Shown: positions 10,801 through 19,525 of the stretch, piece after piece
Position numbering within the stretch: the stretch's first letter is position 1
Layout of the letters: each line of letters begins with the position of its first letter
Assembly: GCA_963757335.1 (NCBI GenBank)
Contig: CAVWRJ010000024.1
Coordinates: 310,001-374,000 of the forward strand
DNA from: DASQPA01 sp963757335
GTDB lineage: Bacteria > Acidobacteriota > Thermoanaerobaculia > Multivoradales > UBA5704
Direction: 5' to 3'
Length of the DNA stretch: 64,000 bases
Notes under the pieces: model-generated
Told to the model about the DNA's origin: nothing
What the model saw: only the letters and a program-made list of their open reading frames with translations
The model's database searches: none
Made by a program: the position numbers and the translations under genes

Positions 10801-12056
10801 TGCTGAGGACCGACTCGGTGCCTATCGCGGTGGCGACCGCGAGTCGCACCGCCCCCGCAGCGGTCTTTCACCGGGCGAGCTTCGCCGCGCCTGCCGGGGC
10901 CACGGCGGTCGAGGTGCGTTTCACCGCCCCCGCCGGGGTGGCCGGGATCGCCCAGGCTTCGCTGCGGGCGGATGGCGGCGCGCTGGCCGGTGGCGACCTC
11001 GCCGGCGGTGCCGCCGCCTGGCGCCGGACCCCCGCCGACCTCCCGGTCGGCTTCGCTCTCGCCGAGTCCGTGGACGGCACCCGCCTGCGCAACGTGAGCC
11101 CGCGGGCGGTCACCCTCTCCCAGCGAGTGCCGGCGACCGCCGGAGCCCCGTTCGGGCTGGAGCTGCGCGGCCGGGCGGTGCCGGGGAGCCCGAGCTCGGC
11201 GGCGGTCCCGGGAGTCGAGCTCCACTGGCTGGCTGCGGATGGGAGCGAGACCGGGCCCGCCACGCTCCTCCCGATCACCGCCGGGCAGTTCGACGCCCGG
11301 GCGGCAGCGGGCACGGTGCCGGCGGGAACCCAGCAGGCCGAGGTGCGGCTGGTGGTCCCGTCCGGGGCGGCGCTCGAAGTGCGGTCGGTCGACCTGCGAT
11401 TCCCCACGCCCGTGGAGCTGCCGGTCACCTTCGTCGCCGAATCGCCGGGCGAGCTGGCGCTCCTCGACTGGCAGTTGACCTACGACCGGGTGCCGGCGCC
11501 GCCCCCGCCGGTCCCGGCCGGTGGACTCCCGGCGCCGACCCCGCCCGCCCCAGCGGCCGGAGGTGTCCCCGGCGCCTCCCCCTGCCCCTGCTGCGGGGAC
11601 GACCGCCCTCCCGCCGGCCCGAGCCCAGCCAGGACTTCGGCCGGCCGGCCGGTCCAGACCGGCCTCTGCGCCACCTGCGGCGCCACCCGGGTCACCTTCG
11701 GCGGTCCGGCGGTCCCCGGCGCGCCGCCCGTCCCTCTGCCACCGGCGGCGCCCGTGGCGTCGGCGATATCGTCGACATCGGCGGCATCGGCTCCCACCAC
11801 GGCGTTCCTGCCGGCGCCGGTCGCTGCCGCCCCGGTCCGGGACGTCACTCTGCTCTCCGGCATCGGCAAGGCCCGGGCGCGCCAGCTGCGGACGATCGGC
11901 ATCGGCTCGCTCGCGCACCTCGCGGCGGCGAGCCCGATCGCCCTCAAACAGGCGATGCCGGGAGTTTCAGAGTCGACCGCCGGCCGCTTCGTGCTCAGGG
12001 CAAGGGAGCTGTTGAAGGGCTCTTCCTCGCCTCCAGGCTCTCCATCATCTCGTTGA
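7816..12056 (+). CDS. Giant injection-system-linked protein: beta-propeller-like middle, zinc-ribbon-like pair, C-terminal helix-hairpin-helix (several frame breaks)
   Basis: ATG 7816 begins MILNDRWNGADDPFEGDREL. The product can be followed over about 1,413 residues to TGA 12054-12056, with frame changes near 7955, 8020, 9500, 10020, 10100 and perhaps 10600-10690. Residues ~1-560 form a beta-rich region of unknown type. From ~570 there are YVTN/propeller-like blades (GPDGRQAYVVSSL, SSDGTRAYAALAGGAVWGI, VVSPDGGRIYLALQ, LTPDGDTAVVVQAG). Jelly-roll-like segments follow. Near the end a Pro-rich linker holds CPCCGD and LCATCGATR, a zinc-ribbon pattern. The last ~60 residues (SGIGKARARQLRTIGIGSL) are a classic helix-hairpin-helix. 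It could be a fibre, a cargo, or more than one gene split by indels. The 3' end overlaps the convergent HAMP gene by ~60 bp. Confidence 0.5.
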
Positions 12057-12408
12057 ACGCCGCTTCGACCTCCACCAGGGGGCCGTCGGCGCGGCGGAGG
12101 CGGATGCGGCGCCCCAGGTCGCCAGCCTTGACGTCGTCGAAGGCCCGCTTGAAGGCGATGAAGGGGCCGGCCAGCCGGTGGGTGGTGAAGAGGGCGAGGG
12201 CGACGAGCGCCAGGATGACGACGACCGTCTCGGCGAAGAGGAGGGTGGCGAGGCGGTGGAGCGCCGCGCCCTCCAGCCGGTCGGCAAGGAGGAAGTAAGA
12301 GGTGGCGCTGAAGACCAGGATGGCGAGGATCGTCACCACCAGCCAGAGGCCCAGGTAGCGCAGGGCGTAGGGATACGTGAGCTTCACTGCCGTGCCGCGG
12401 AGCGCCAT
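11995..12408 (-). CDS. Small membrane protein with two helices and a HAMP domain
   Basis: A 137-residue protein starting at ATG 12408 (RBS AAGGAGGGACG upstream). Two hydrophobic stretches, about residues 19-41 (YLGLWLVVTILAILVFSATS) and 55-75 (LLFAETVVVILALVALALFT), flank a short exterior loop. They are followed by a HAMP-like segment (HRLAGPFIAFKRAFDDVKAG, then RIRLRRADGPLVEVEAAFNEMM). There is no kinase, cyclase or methyl-accepting domain after it, so it is a stand-alone HAMP protein; such proteins may act with a partner sensor. It is convergent with, and overlaps, the injection-system giant gene. Confidence 0.7.
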   Translation of the reverse strand: MALRGTAVKLTYPYALRYLGLWLVVTILAILVFSATSYFLLADRLEGAALHRLATLLFAETVVVILALVALALFTTHRLAGPFIAFKRAFDDVKAGDLGRRIRLRRADGPLVEVEAAFNEMMESLEARKSPSTAPLP

Positions 12409-12564
12409 CGTCCCTCCTTGAGGTCGGATCCCAGGTTCTATTACGAGCTGTGCATAATCTAACAGAGAGAGTCCCCGTTTGCCCCCTCCTGCCGTTCGAG
12501 CATACGATCAGAAAACGATCCACCGAACGGCAGTCTCGAAGTCAGGGAGCGAGGAGCCAGGCAC

Positions 12565-13272
12565 ATGGGCATGCTGACGCTGACCTACATCCTGTTCGCC
12601 GCCGCCGGGTGCCTGTACGTCCTCGTCGCGGCTTTCCTCGGCCACGCCTCCGACTTTACCGACTTCGGCCACGTCCATGCCGGCCACGATGCGGGCGGCC
12701 ACGCCGGCCCCGGTGGCCCCGGCCATGGGCACGGCGGCGACCGGTACGGGGTGGCGGGGACCGGCCAGGGCACCGCCTCGACCGGAACGGTCGGCCATCC
12801 GGTCGTCCACTTCCACTTCCCCTTCTTCTCCCCCCTGGCGATCGCGACCCTCATCGCGGCGATCGGCGGTTTCGGGCTCATCGGCAAGTACGGTTTCGGG
12901 CTCTCGGACGGCGGCAGCCTGCTCCTCGCCGTCCCAGCCGCCTTCGCCACCGCCTACGGCGTCACCTACGCCGCCTTCCGGCTGGTCGCCGGCGCTCGCG
13001 CCTCCTCGGTCATCCGGATGGATCAGCTCGCCGGCTCCACGGCCGAGGTGACGGCACCGATCCCGGCGGGAGGGGTGGGGGAGGCGGTGGCGATGGTCGC
13101 CGGGCAGCGCTACGCCGCCTCGGCGCGCGAGGCGGATGGGAAGGCGGTGCCGCGCGGCACCGCGGTCACCGTCGTGGGGATGGTCGGGCCGACCTTCCTG
13201 GTCCGGGCCAATCCCGGCGGTCTCGGAAGTCCTGACCATCGGCAACAAGGAGATGCTCGCAATGCCTCATAA
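12565..13272 (+). CDS. NfeD-like membrane protein with His/Gly-rich loop, partner of flotillin
   Basis: ATG 12565 starts a 235-residue protein. A first membrane helix (residues ~3-25, TLTYILFAAAGCLYVLVAAF) is followed by a His/Gly-rich loop (~36-60, HVHAGHDAGGHAGPGG). Two more hydrophobic segments come next (PLAIATLIAAIGGFGLIG and LLLAVPAAFATAYGVTYAAF). The C-terminal ~75 residues (QLAGSTAEVTAPIPAGGVGE, GTAVTVVGMVGPTFLVR) have the OB-fold shape of NfeD/YuaF. The flotillin gene starts inside its last codons, the usual NfeD-flotillin pairing, so it should organise flotillin microdomains in the inner membrane. The His-rich loop is unusual and may bind metal. Confidence 0.72.
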   Translation: MGMLTLTYILFAAAGCLYVLVAAFLGHASDFTDFGHVHAGHDAGGHAGPGGPGHGHGGDRYGVAGTGQGTASTGTVGHPVVHFHFPFFSPLAIATLIAAIGGFGLIGKYGFGLSDGGSLLLAVPAAFATAYGVTYAAFRLVAGARASSVIRMDQLAGSTAEVTAPIPAGGVGEAVAMVAGQRYAASAREADGKAVPRGTAVTVVGMVGPTFLVRANPGGLGSPDHRQQGDARNAS

Positions 13273-14869
13273 CAGCGGTCTGGTCCTCGTCCTGGCGTCG
13301 GTCGGCGTCCTCATCCTGGTCGCCCTGGGCTACATCGTCGCCTACCTCGCGTTCCTCAAAAAGGCGGGGCCCAACGAGGTCATCGTCGTCTCCGGGCGCG
13401 GCGCGGTGAAGTTCATCACCGGCGGCGCCGACATGGTGATCCCCCTCTTCCACACCTGGAACGTCCTCTCGCTGGAGGTGATGACGCTCGACGTCACCAC
13501 CCCCGAGGTCTACACCGCCGAGGGGGTGCCGGTCGCCGTCGACGGCGTCGCCCAGATCAAGATCAAGAAGGACGAGGCCTCGCTCCACGCGGCGGCCGAG
13601 CGCTTCCTCGGCAAGCAGCCGCAGGAGATCGCCAAGATCGCGCTCGAAACCGTCCAGGGGCACCTCCGCGGCATCCTGGGGACTCTCACGGTCGAGGACA
13701 TCTACAAGAGCCGTGACCAGTTCGCCCAGAAGGTGCAGGAGATCTCGGCCGGCGACCTCGCCAACATGGGGCTCGGGATCGACTCCTTCACCATCCGCGA
13801 CATCCGCGACAAGCACGGTTATCTGGAAGCTCTCGGCAAGCCGCGGATCGCGGCGATCAAGCGCGATGCCGCGATCGCCGAGGCGGTGGCCAACAAGGAG
13901 GCGGCGGTCGCCCAGGCCGACGCCGAGCGCGAGACCCGCGAGCAGCAGGCGCAGTCCCAGCGCCTGGCCCAGGAGGCCGAGGCCAAGCGCGACGCTGCGG
14001 TCGCCGAGGCCCACGCCGAGAAGTCGCGCCGCCAGCAGGAGGCCGACGCCGGCGCGCACCGGGCGGCCGAGATCGCCAACTCGCAGGCCGCGCAGGCCAT
14101 CGCCGACCAGCAGGCGATCGCCAACCGCAAGCGGGCCGAAGCCGAGATGGCCTACGAGCTGCAGAAAAAGACGGTCGAGATCCAGGTCCAGGAGCAGGAG
14201 ATCAAGCGCAAGGAAAAGGAGCTCGACGCCACCATCCGCCGCCAGGCCGACGCCAAGCGCTACGAGATCGAGACCCTGGCCTCCGCCGAGCGGCAGCGGG
14301 TGGAGACGGCAGGCGAGGCCGAGAAGTCGCGCCTGACGACCGTCGCCGAGGGCGAGAAGGCGCGCGGCCTGGCCGCCGCCGAGGTGGCGAGGGCGACGGG
14401 GATCGCCCAGGCCGACGCGCAGCGGGCCCGCGGCCTCGCCGACGCGCAGGTTTTAGAGGCGCAGGGGTTGGCCGAGGCCTCGGCGCGGAAGGCGCAAGGG
14501 TTGGCGGAGGCGCTCGCCATGGAGCAGAAGGCCGAGGCCTGGAAGAAGTACGGCGAGGCCGCCATCGTCCAGATTCTCGCCCCCATCCTCCCCGAGATCG
14601 CCCGCGCCGTGGCCGAGCCGCTCTCGAAGATCGACCGCATCACCCTGGTGAATACCGGGGGCGGTGGCGGCAATGGCAGTGGCGACGGGCTCTCCCGGAT
14701 CACCGGCGAGGTCGCCAAGGTGATCGCCCAGGTGCCGCCGATCATCGAGTCGCTGACCGGGATGAAGCTCTCCGACCTTTTCGACCAGGTGCGGGCCCAG
14801 GTGATCGACGGGAAAGCGGCGGGGAAGATGGAACCGCGGCCGGAGATCCCCGGGCCGACCGGAGTTTAG
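13262..14869 (+). CDS. Flotillin / YqiK-like SPFH protein
   Basis: Start chosen at ATG 13262 because AAGGAG at 13247-13252 is spaced 9 bases from it; the ATG at 13253 touches the RBS. The 535-residue product has an N-terminal membrane helix (LVLVLASVGVLILVALGYIV). An SPFH/Band-7 domain follows (NEVIVVSGRGAVKFITGGA, VYTAEGVPVAVDGVAQIKI). Then comes a ~250-residue Ala/Glu/Arg-rich coiled coil (AVAQADAERETREQQAQSQR and similar), and a C-terminal flotillin tail with a Gly-rich spot (NTGGGGGNGSGDG). It should form oligomeric membrane scaffolds with the NfeD-like protein encoded just before it. Confidence 0.92.
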   Translation: MPHNSGLVLVLASVGVLILVALGYIVAYLAFLKKAGPNEVIVVSGRGAVKFITGGADMVIPLFHTWNVLSLEVMTLDVTTPEVYTAEGVPVAVDGVAQIKIKKDEASLHAAAERFLGKQPQEIAKIALETVQGHLRGILGTLTVEDIYKSRDQFAQKVQEISAGDLANMGLGIDSFTIRDIRDKHGYLEALGKPRIAAIKRDAAIAEAVANKEAAVAQADAERETREQQAQSQRLAQEAEAKRDAAVAEAHAEKSRRQQEADAGAHRAAEIANSQAAQAIADQQAIANRKRAEAEMAYELQKKTVEIQVQEQEIKRKEKELDATIRRQADAKRYEIETLASAERQRVETAGEAEKSRLTTVAEGEKARGLAAAEVARATGIAQADAQRARGLADAQVLEAQGLAEASARKAQGLAEALAMEQKAEAWKKYGEAAIVQILAPILPEIARAVAEPLSKIDRITLVNTGGGGGNGSGDGLSRITGEVAKVIAQVPPIIESLTGMKLSDLFDQVRAQVIDGKAAGKMEPRPEIPGPTGV

Positions 14870-14958
14870 GGTTCTCGGTAGCGCCCCCGCCAGCCGAAGC
14901 GTCAGGAACCAGGCGCCGCGGGTGCTGCACGGTCCCTGACCCTGGATAGATCTCTTTG

Positions 14959-15123
14959 GTCCCCGCAGAGGGCCGCCTGTCCCGGAGCAGGGCCGCCGGT
15001 CCCCTTCCAGGCTTCCCTGTCCCGTAATTGCTGATTTTGTCCCCGAATAGGAATTTCCGTCCCCGAATATTGTGGCTTGTCCCTGAGTAGGGTCCAATGT
15101 CCCGCCTCGGCGAGTCCGGTCCC
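14959..15123. repeat. Phased array: GTCCC motif every 20 bp, nine units
   Basis: GTCCC begins at 14959, 14979, 14999, 15019, 15039, 15059, 15079, 15099 and 15119, an exact 20-bp period nine times running. The 15 bases between motifs are mostly different, though neighbours resemble each other (GTCCCCGAATAGG and GTCCCCGAATATT). One more GTCCC lies out of phase at 14932. The array fills much of the 388-bp gap between flotillin and the solute-binding-protein remnant. A 20-bp period does not preserve a reading frame and is about two helical turns, which points to a DNA-level role. The rest of the gap (14870-14958 and 15124-15257) shows nothing I can name. Confidence 0.85.
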
Positions 15124-15257
15124 CAACTGGAGACGAGCGGAAGATTTCGCCTGCCCGGCAGAGGCGGTGCGGATCGGGTGGGCGGGTAGGGCCGGAACGA
15201 TCCGCCTGTGCTAGGTTTCCTCGGAACCGGTAACAAAGTTGGAGGGTGACGGTCGTG

Positions 15258-15520
15258 ATGAGTTCGCGAACACGCTCATTCGTGGCGTCCGTGGCTCTGC
15301 TGCTCCTCACTGTGAGGACTGCCCGGGCGAGTTCCCTCGCCGACGTCAAGTCGCGAAGGACCTCTACGGCTTCGCGGTGACCCCGAAGAGCGACCTTCGC
15401 GAGGCGCTCGACGCCTACATCGCGAAGATCAGGAAGAACGGGAAGCTGGATGGGATCGTGAAGAAGTACCTGGGGGACAAGGCGGGCTCAGGGGTGACGG
15501 GGGGAAAGACAGGTTCTTGA
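15258..15520 (+). pseudogene. Remnant of a periplasmic amino-acid-type solute-binding protein (middle deleted)
   Basis: ATG 15258, behind GGAGGG, encodes a good signal peptide (MSSRTRSFVASVALLLLTVR, then TARASSLADVK) in frame 3. About 100 bases later frame 2 encodes the last ~50 residues of a family-3 solute-binding protein (DLYGFAVTPKSDLREALDAY, KNGKLDGIVKKYLGDK), ending at TGA 15518-15520. The ~200 residues that normally lie between are missing. This looks like an internal deletion joining the two ends of one gene. No ABC permease or ATPase for it is nearby. Confidence 0.7.
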
Positions 15521-15576
15521 TCGTCTGCGACGGGCCTCAGGTCATACTAGCGGATCGGCCATCCGCTCGGGTCTCC

Positions 15577-16458
15577 CTAGGCGCCCGCCAGCTGCCGGCA
15601 GGCGGCCACGGCGGAATCGAGGAACTGCCGGACCTGGCCCTCCTGCCCCTCGCCGCTGCCGGCGCTGGAGATCGCCCCTGCCCCCAGGACGGCGCCCAGC
15701 CAGCCCTCGGTGTTCCAGGTGCCGCTGCCGGCGAGCGCCGGGAGGGCGGAGGCTTTCGTCGACTTCGGGGCGGGCCAGGGGGTGACGTAGAAGTAGGGCT
15801 CGGCCCGGCCGCCGTCTCCCGGCGAGAGACCGGCTCCCACCGTGCGCGCGGACTCCGGGTTGGCGCCGGCGATGTCGGCGCCATGGGCATCGAGGGTGAT
15901 CAGGGTGGCGAGGTCGAAGTGGTGCGGCCAGCAGCGGACGGGGGAGGCGCCGGGGTTCTTCGCCTGAATCTCGCGGAGGAGCCCGTCGGCGTTGGCGAAC
16001 CAGCGGGCGACCTCGACGAAGGGGGCGGGATCGGCGAGGGTGAAGCGCCGCCCGGTCCCCACCGGATGGGCGGGGAGCTCCCCCGGCGGTTCGAGCGGCT
16101 GCTCCAAGGGGCGGCCGAGGAGCGGCTCGATCTCGGCGGTAAGCCAGGCGTAGGCCTCTTCGAGGGTATGGCCGGAGAGCGGCAGCTCGCGGAGCGAGGC
16201 CTCTTCGCCGTCGAGCAGGAGGAGGGTTAAGTCGGCCAGCCGGAGCCCGGCCCGGAAGGGGCGGACTCCCGCCACGGCGGCCTGGGCGAGAGCACCGGCG
16301 CGCTCGGCCCACTCGAAGCTCTGCTGGCTCTGGTCCGGCTGCGGCGGCAGCAACTGCTTGCCGACCGCGGCCGCGGCCTGCGCCGCCCAGTGCAGCTGGA
16401 GCCGGGCGTTGACCAGGTGCTGCGCATCGACGTTTCCGAGAATCTTCCAGCTGCTCAA
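15577..16458 (-). CDS. Conserved protein of unknown function (DUF5996-like)
   Basis: A 293-residue soluble protein starting at ATG 16458 (MSSWKILGNVDAQHLVNARL). Recognisable blocks are VRCWPHHFDLATLITL, TVGAGLSPGDGGRAEPYFYV and TPWPAPK, a pattern I associate with DUF5996-type proteins of soil bacteria. There is no signal peptide or membrane segment. The conserved His pair and Asp in CWPHHFDL may be functional but no reaction is known to me. It stands alone on the minus strand after a small putative lipoprotein gene. Confidence 0.6.
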   Translation of the reverse strand: MSSWKILGNVDAQHLVNARLQLHWAAQAAAAVGKQLLPPQPDQSQQSFEWAERAGALAQAAVAGVRPFRAGLRLADLTLLLLDGEEASLRELPLSGHTLEEAYAWLTAEIEPLLGRPLEQPLEPPGELPAHPVGTGRRFTLADPAPFVEVARWFANADGLLREIQAKNPGASPVRCWPHHFDLATLITLDAHGADIAGANPESARTVGAGLSPGDGGRAEPYFYVTPWPAPKSTKASALPALAGSGTWNTEGWLGAVLGAGAISSAGSGEGQEGQVRQFLDSAVAACRQLAGA

Positions 16459-16501
16459 TCGCTCCCCTTTCGCTCCCGACCGTGAAGCGGCCGGCGCTCC
16501 T

Positions 16502-16848
16502 TCAGTGCTTCGTACCCTCGGCCTGATCGGCCAGCTCGCGACGTTCCTTGTCCAGCTGATTGGTGGCGTCGATCTTCTCCTGATCGGTGCCGTTCATCGT
16601 CTTGATCTCTTCCGCCCGCTTATCGAGGTCGGCCGCCTTCCGTTCCATCTCGTGGGTGCGCTCGGCCTCGCTCGTCGTCGAGCTCCCGGCGGCGGCCGCG
16701 GGCGCCGGGTCCGGGGAATGGGGCTGGCAGCCCGCCATGCCGGCTATGCCGGCAATGCCGGCGATAACGCGAGCAGGAGGAGCAGCAGGCCGAGGCTCGG
16801 GACAGCTTGGACCATTGGGACCTTCAGGAGGTTCCACCGCCTTCTCAT
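16502..16848 (-). CDS. Small putative lipoprotein with coiled-coil tail (frameshifted in the signal region)
   Basis: ATG 16848, with AGGAGATCGC upstream, opens MRRRWNLLKVPMVQAVPSLG followed by a Leu-rich stretch, but this frame stops soon after. In a neighbouring frame AGIAGMAGCQPHSP supplies a lipobox-like Cys, followed by a charged helical tail (THEMERKAADLDKRAEEIK, DKERRELADQAEG) to TGA at 16502-16504. One indel near 16750, within repeated gccggcat units, joins signal peptide and tail into a ~115-residue lipoprotein. The upstream part could instead be unrelated. Confidence 0.5.
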
Positions 16849-17031
16849 CTGCGATCTCCTTCGTATCTGCGGTGGGATTATGTCACGAGCCGAGCTTCAC
16901 CCTCCTGACGCCGGGTGGCACGCCTCTTGCGAAGAGCTGATGCTTCAGATGCGGTGACCCGAACGGGGTCCGGTGCTTTCTTCAAGATGGAGTTGGGCAC
17001 GCCGCAACAACCATCGATACAGGAGGTTGAA

Positions 17032-17706
17032 ATGGCGAGACCAGAGGATGCCGGCGCGAGCCGACCGGGTGCCCCTACGACCCAGGGAGCCCAGACGACA
17101 GCAGATCAGGTCAAGGATCAGGCAAAAGATCTTGCGCAACAGGCCAAGGACGCGGCAGGGCAGGCGAAAGACCAGGTAAAGGATCTGGCCTCCCAGGCCA
17201 AGGACCAGACGGTCGAGCTGGCGCACCAGGCGACCGACCATGTGACCCAGATCGTCGATCAGCAGAAGCAGCAGGCGGCGGAGCGGCTGGGCGGTCTCGC
17301 CGGCGCTCTCCACGAGGCGGCGAAGAATCTCGAAGAAAAGGACAAGGAGGGCTTCGGCCAGTACGCCCACCGCGCCGCGGATCAGGTGGATCGGGCCTCG
17401 CGCTACCTGCGCGAGAAGGACCTCCAGTCGTTCGTCCGCGACACCGAGGGCTTCGCCCGCCGTCACCCGGATCTCTTCCTGGGCGGCAGCCTCCTCGCCG
17501 GCGTGCTCCTCGCGCGTTTCTTGAAGAGCTCGGCCGATCGCGAGCAGGAATCGCGGCAGGGCGGCCGGATGGCCGACCGCTACGGCTCCGGCCAGTACGG
17601 CTCCGGCCAGTACGGCGCCGGCCAGCGTTTCGGCAGCGGCCTCCCCTCCACCCAGGCTCGTCCCTACCGGAGTGAGAGCTACCAGAGGACGACAGGAGGT
17701 CTGTAA
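17032..17706 (+). CDS. LEA-like / DUF883-like stress protein with one membrane helix
   Basis: Start at ATG 17032 because AGGAGG lies at 17021-17026; longer in-frame starts have no RBS. The 224-residue protein opens with repeated 11-residue-like amphipathic units (TADQVKDQAKDLAQQAKDAA, GQAKDQVKDLASQAKD), typical of LEA-type helices. A central helical domain follows (LGGLAGALHEAAKNLEEKDK). A DLFLGGSLLAGVLLARFL membrane segment comes next, and the tail is Gly/Tyr/Ser-rich with three GSGQYG-like repeats. Its stop overlaps the next start (TAATG). The set with the two genes after it resembles nutrient-stress envelope clusters. Confidence 0.65.
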   Translation: MARPEDAGASRPGAPTTQGAQTTADQVKDQAKDLAQQAKDAAGQAKDQVKDLASQAKDQTVELAHQATDHVTQIVDQQKQQAAERLGGLAGALHEAAKNLEEKDKEGFGQYAHRAADQVDRASRYLREKDLQSFVRDTEGFARRHPDLFLGGSLLAGVLLARFLKSSADREQESRQGGRMADRYGSGQYGSGQYGAGQRFGSGLPSTQARPYRSESYQRTTGGL

Positions 17707-18125
17707 TGGCAACGACGATGAAAGAGGAAAAGTCGCTCGGCCAGCTCCTCAAGGATCTGACGGCGGAGACGACCACCCTGCTCAAGCAGGAGGTCGATCT
17801 CGCCAAGACCGAGATGGGCGAAAAGGCTTCGCGGGTCGGTACGAACGTCGGGTCCGTGGCCGTCGGAGGCGCCATCCTCTTCGCGGGGGCCCTGGCGCTC
17901 CTCTTCGCGGCCGTCAACGCCCTGGCCGAAATCCTCGACCGTCTCGGGGTTCCCGGCACGGTCTCACCCTGGCTGTCGCCGCTCCTTCTGGGCGTCGGCC
18001 TCGCACTGGTCGGATACAGCTTCGTCAAGAAGGCGCTAGCCACCCTCAAGCAGGAGAGCGTCACCCCCAGGAGAACCACCCAAAGCTTGCAGGAGAATAA
18101 AGAATGGCTCAAATCGAAGATGTGA
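17706..18125 (+). CDS. Holin-like membrane protein (DUF1469 / holin superfamily 6 type)
   Basis: A 139-residue protein starting at ATG 17706, overlapping the previous stop by one base. After an amphipathic N-terminus (LGQLLKDLTAETTTLLKQEV, DLAKTEMGEKA) come two membrane helices (VGGAILFAGALALLFAAVNA and WLSPLLLGVGLALVGYSFV) and a charged tail. This is the layout of the DUF1469 family, annotated as phage holin family although usually chromosomal and not linked to phage. Its end overlaps the next gene by 22 bp, so the three genes are probably co-translated. Confidence 0.75.
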   Translation: MATTMKEEKSLGQLLKDLTAETTTLLKQEVDLAKTEMGEKASRVGTNVGSVAVGGAILFAGALALLFAAVNALAEILDRLGVPGTVSPWLSPLLLGVGLALVGYSFVKKALATLKQESVTPRRTTQSLQENKEWLKSKM

Positions 18126-19349
18126 CGAACCGTTCCCATACGGCGGGGGATCTGGGCCATGAGGGCGCCGAGCCGTCCTCGCGGCAGATCCAAGCCGACA
18201 TCGATCGTACGCGCTCCAACATGGACCAGACGTTCGATGCCATCGAGTCCAAGCTCACCCCGAGCCAGCTCCTGCAGGAGGCCTGGGGTATCTTCAAGGG
18301 CGGTTCCGGGGCGGGCGCCAGCAAGGCCATGCAGATCGCCAAGCAGCATCCGCTGCCCGCGGCGGTGATCGGGTTGGGAATCGGCTGGCTCCTTCTCGAT
18401 AGCTCGCGCAACACGCGGAGCGATCGCCGCTTTGCGGAGGATCGGGGGGACCGCTATGACCGCTATCGGTCGTTCCCGGCAGAGCTATGCCGGGGATATG
18501 GACTATCCCGGCACCCGCGACGCCTACCGCGAGGACTGGCAGAGCGAGGGGGAGAGCAAGCTCGGCGCGGCGAAGGACGCGGTCAAGAGCGCGGCGGGGA
18601 GCGCCGCGGACCTCGCTTCGAACGCCAAGGAGAAGGTGAGCGATTTCGCCAGCCAGGCCGGGGACAAGTTCGGCGACCTGACCGACAAGGTGAAAGAGCA
18701 GGCTTCCGGTCTCACCGATAAGGTGAAGGAGCAGGCATCGGATCTCGGCGACCGGATGCACGAAGGGACCCGGAAGGCCAAGCTCGGCTTCTGGCAGCTC
18801 TTGGAGGAGCGTCCCCTGGTCGTCGGCGCGGCCACCCTGGCCGTCGGCCTTCTCGCCGGCCTGTCGATCCCGTCGACGGACGTCGAGGACGAGTTCATGG
18901 GGGAGACCCGCGATCAGCTCCTCGACTCGGCGAAGGAGACCGGCCGCGAGATGCTGGACAAGAGCAAGCATGTGGCGGACGCCGCGGTCGACGCGGTCAA
19001 GCACGCGGCCGAGGAGCAGAACCTGACCGTCGACAGCCTGGCCGACAAGGTGAAGACCGTCGCCAACCAGGCCAAGGAAGCGGTCAAGACCGAGGCCAAG
19101 AACCAGAACCTGACTCCCGAAGCGCTCGGCGGCCAGGGACAGGGACCGCAGGGGCAGCCGGCGCAGAACGCGGCGGCTGGCCAGGGTGGCCAGGGTGGCC
19201 AGGCGAAGCCGGGGCAGCCGCAGTCGGCGAAGCCCGCGGAGGCCAAGCCAGGGCAGCCCCAGCAGCAGCAGCAGGGGAAGTCGCCGGAGGTCAAGCAGCC
19301 CGAGACCGCCAAGCCCGAGGTGCGGGAGCCCGAGTTCGCCAAACGCTAG
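18104..19349 (+). CDS. DUF3618-type membrane protein with long helical, Gln/Pro-rich tail (frameshifted)
   Basis: ATG 18104 opens MAQIEDVTNRSHTAG; residues ~25-115 (SRQIQADIDRTRSNMDQTFD, then HPLPAAVIGLGIGWLLLDSS) are a typical DUF3618 domain with one membrane segment. Near 18475 the frame shifts and the product continues as LGAAKDAVKSAAGSAADLAS with YtxH/LEA-like repeats (LTDKVKEQASGLTDKVKEQA). A second hydrophobic stretch (PLVVGAATLAVGLLAGLSIP) follows. The tail is rich in Gln, Pro and Lys (QGGQGGQAKPGQPQ) and ends at TAG 19347-19349, about 415 residues in total. Likely an envelope-stress or periplasm-spanning protein acting with its two upstream neighbours. Confidence 0.65.
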
Positions 19350-19525
19350 GAACCCGGGTTCGCTACGTCGATTGAAAGCCCGGTTCGGGTGGCCGCCTTC
19401 CCTCATGGATGGAGCTTCCCGGCCGGGCTGAAGTTTTTCTGGGGCGCTCTTGTCGGGTCGGGCCAGGAGTCGATCGGGGACTATCCCACCCGCGCCCGCC
19501 GCCGGAGACACGCGGCTGCTAAGGC

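Noticed and set aside
1..12056. Prophage
   Set aside because: Only tail-type genes are seen; no capsid, terminase, portal, integrase or lysis genes are in the window. The left side is not visible, so this is a working judgement.
17706..18125. Phage holin linked to the tail genes
   Set aside because: It is 5 kb away, part of an envelope-stress trio, and belongs to the chromosomal DUF1469 type.
19350..19525. Terminator after the DUF3618 gene (CCCGGCCGGG followed by TTTTT near 19435)
   Set aside because: The stem is short and self-complementary without room for a loop; too weak to list as a feature.
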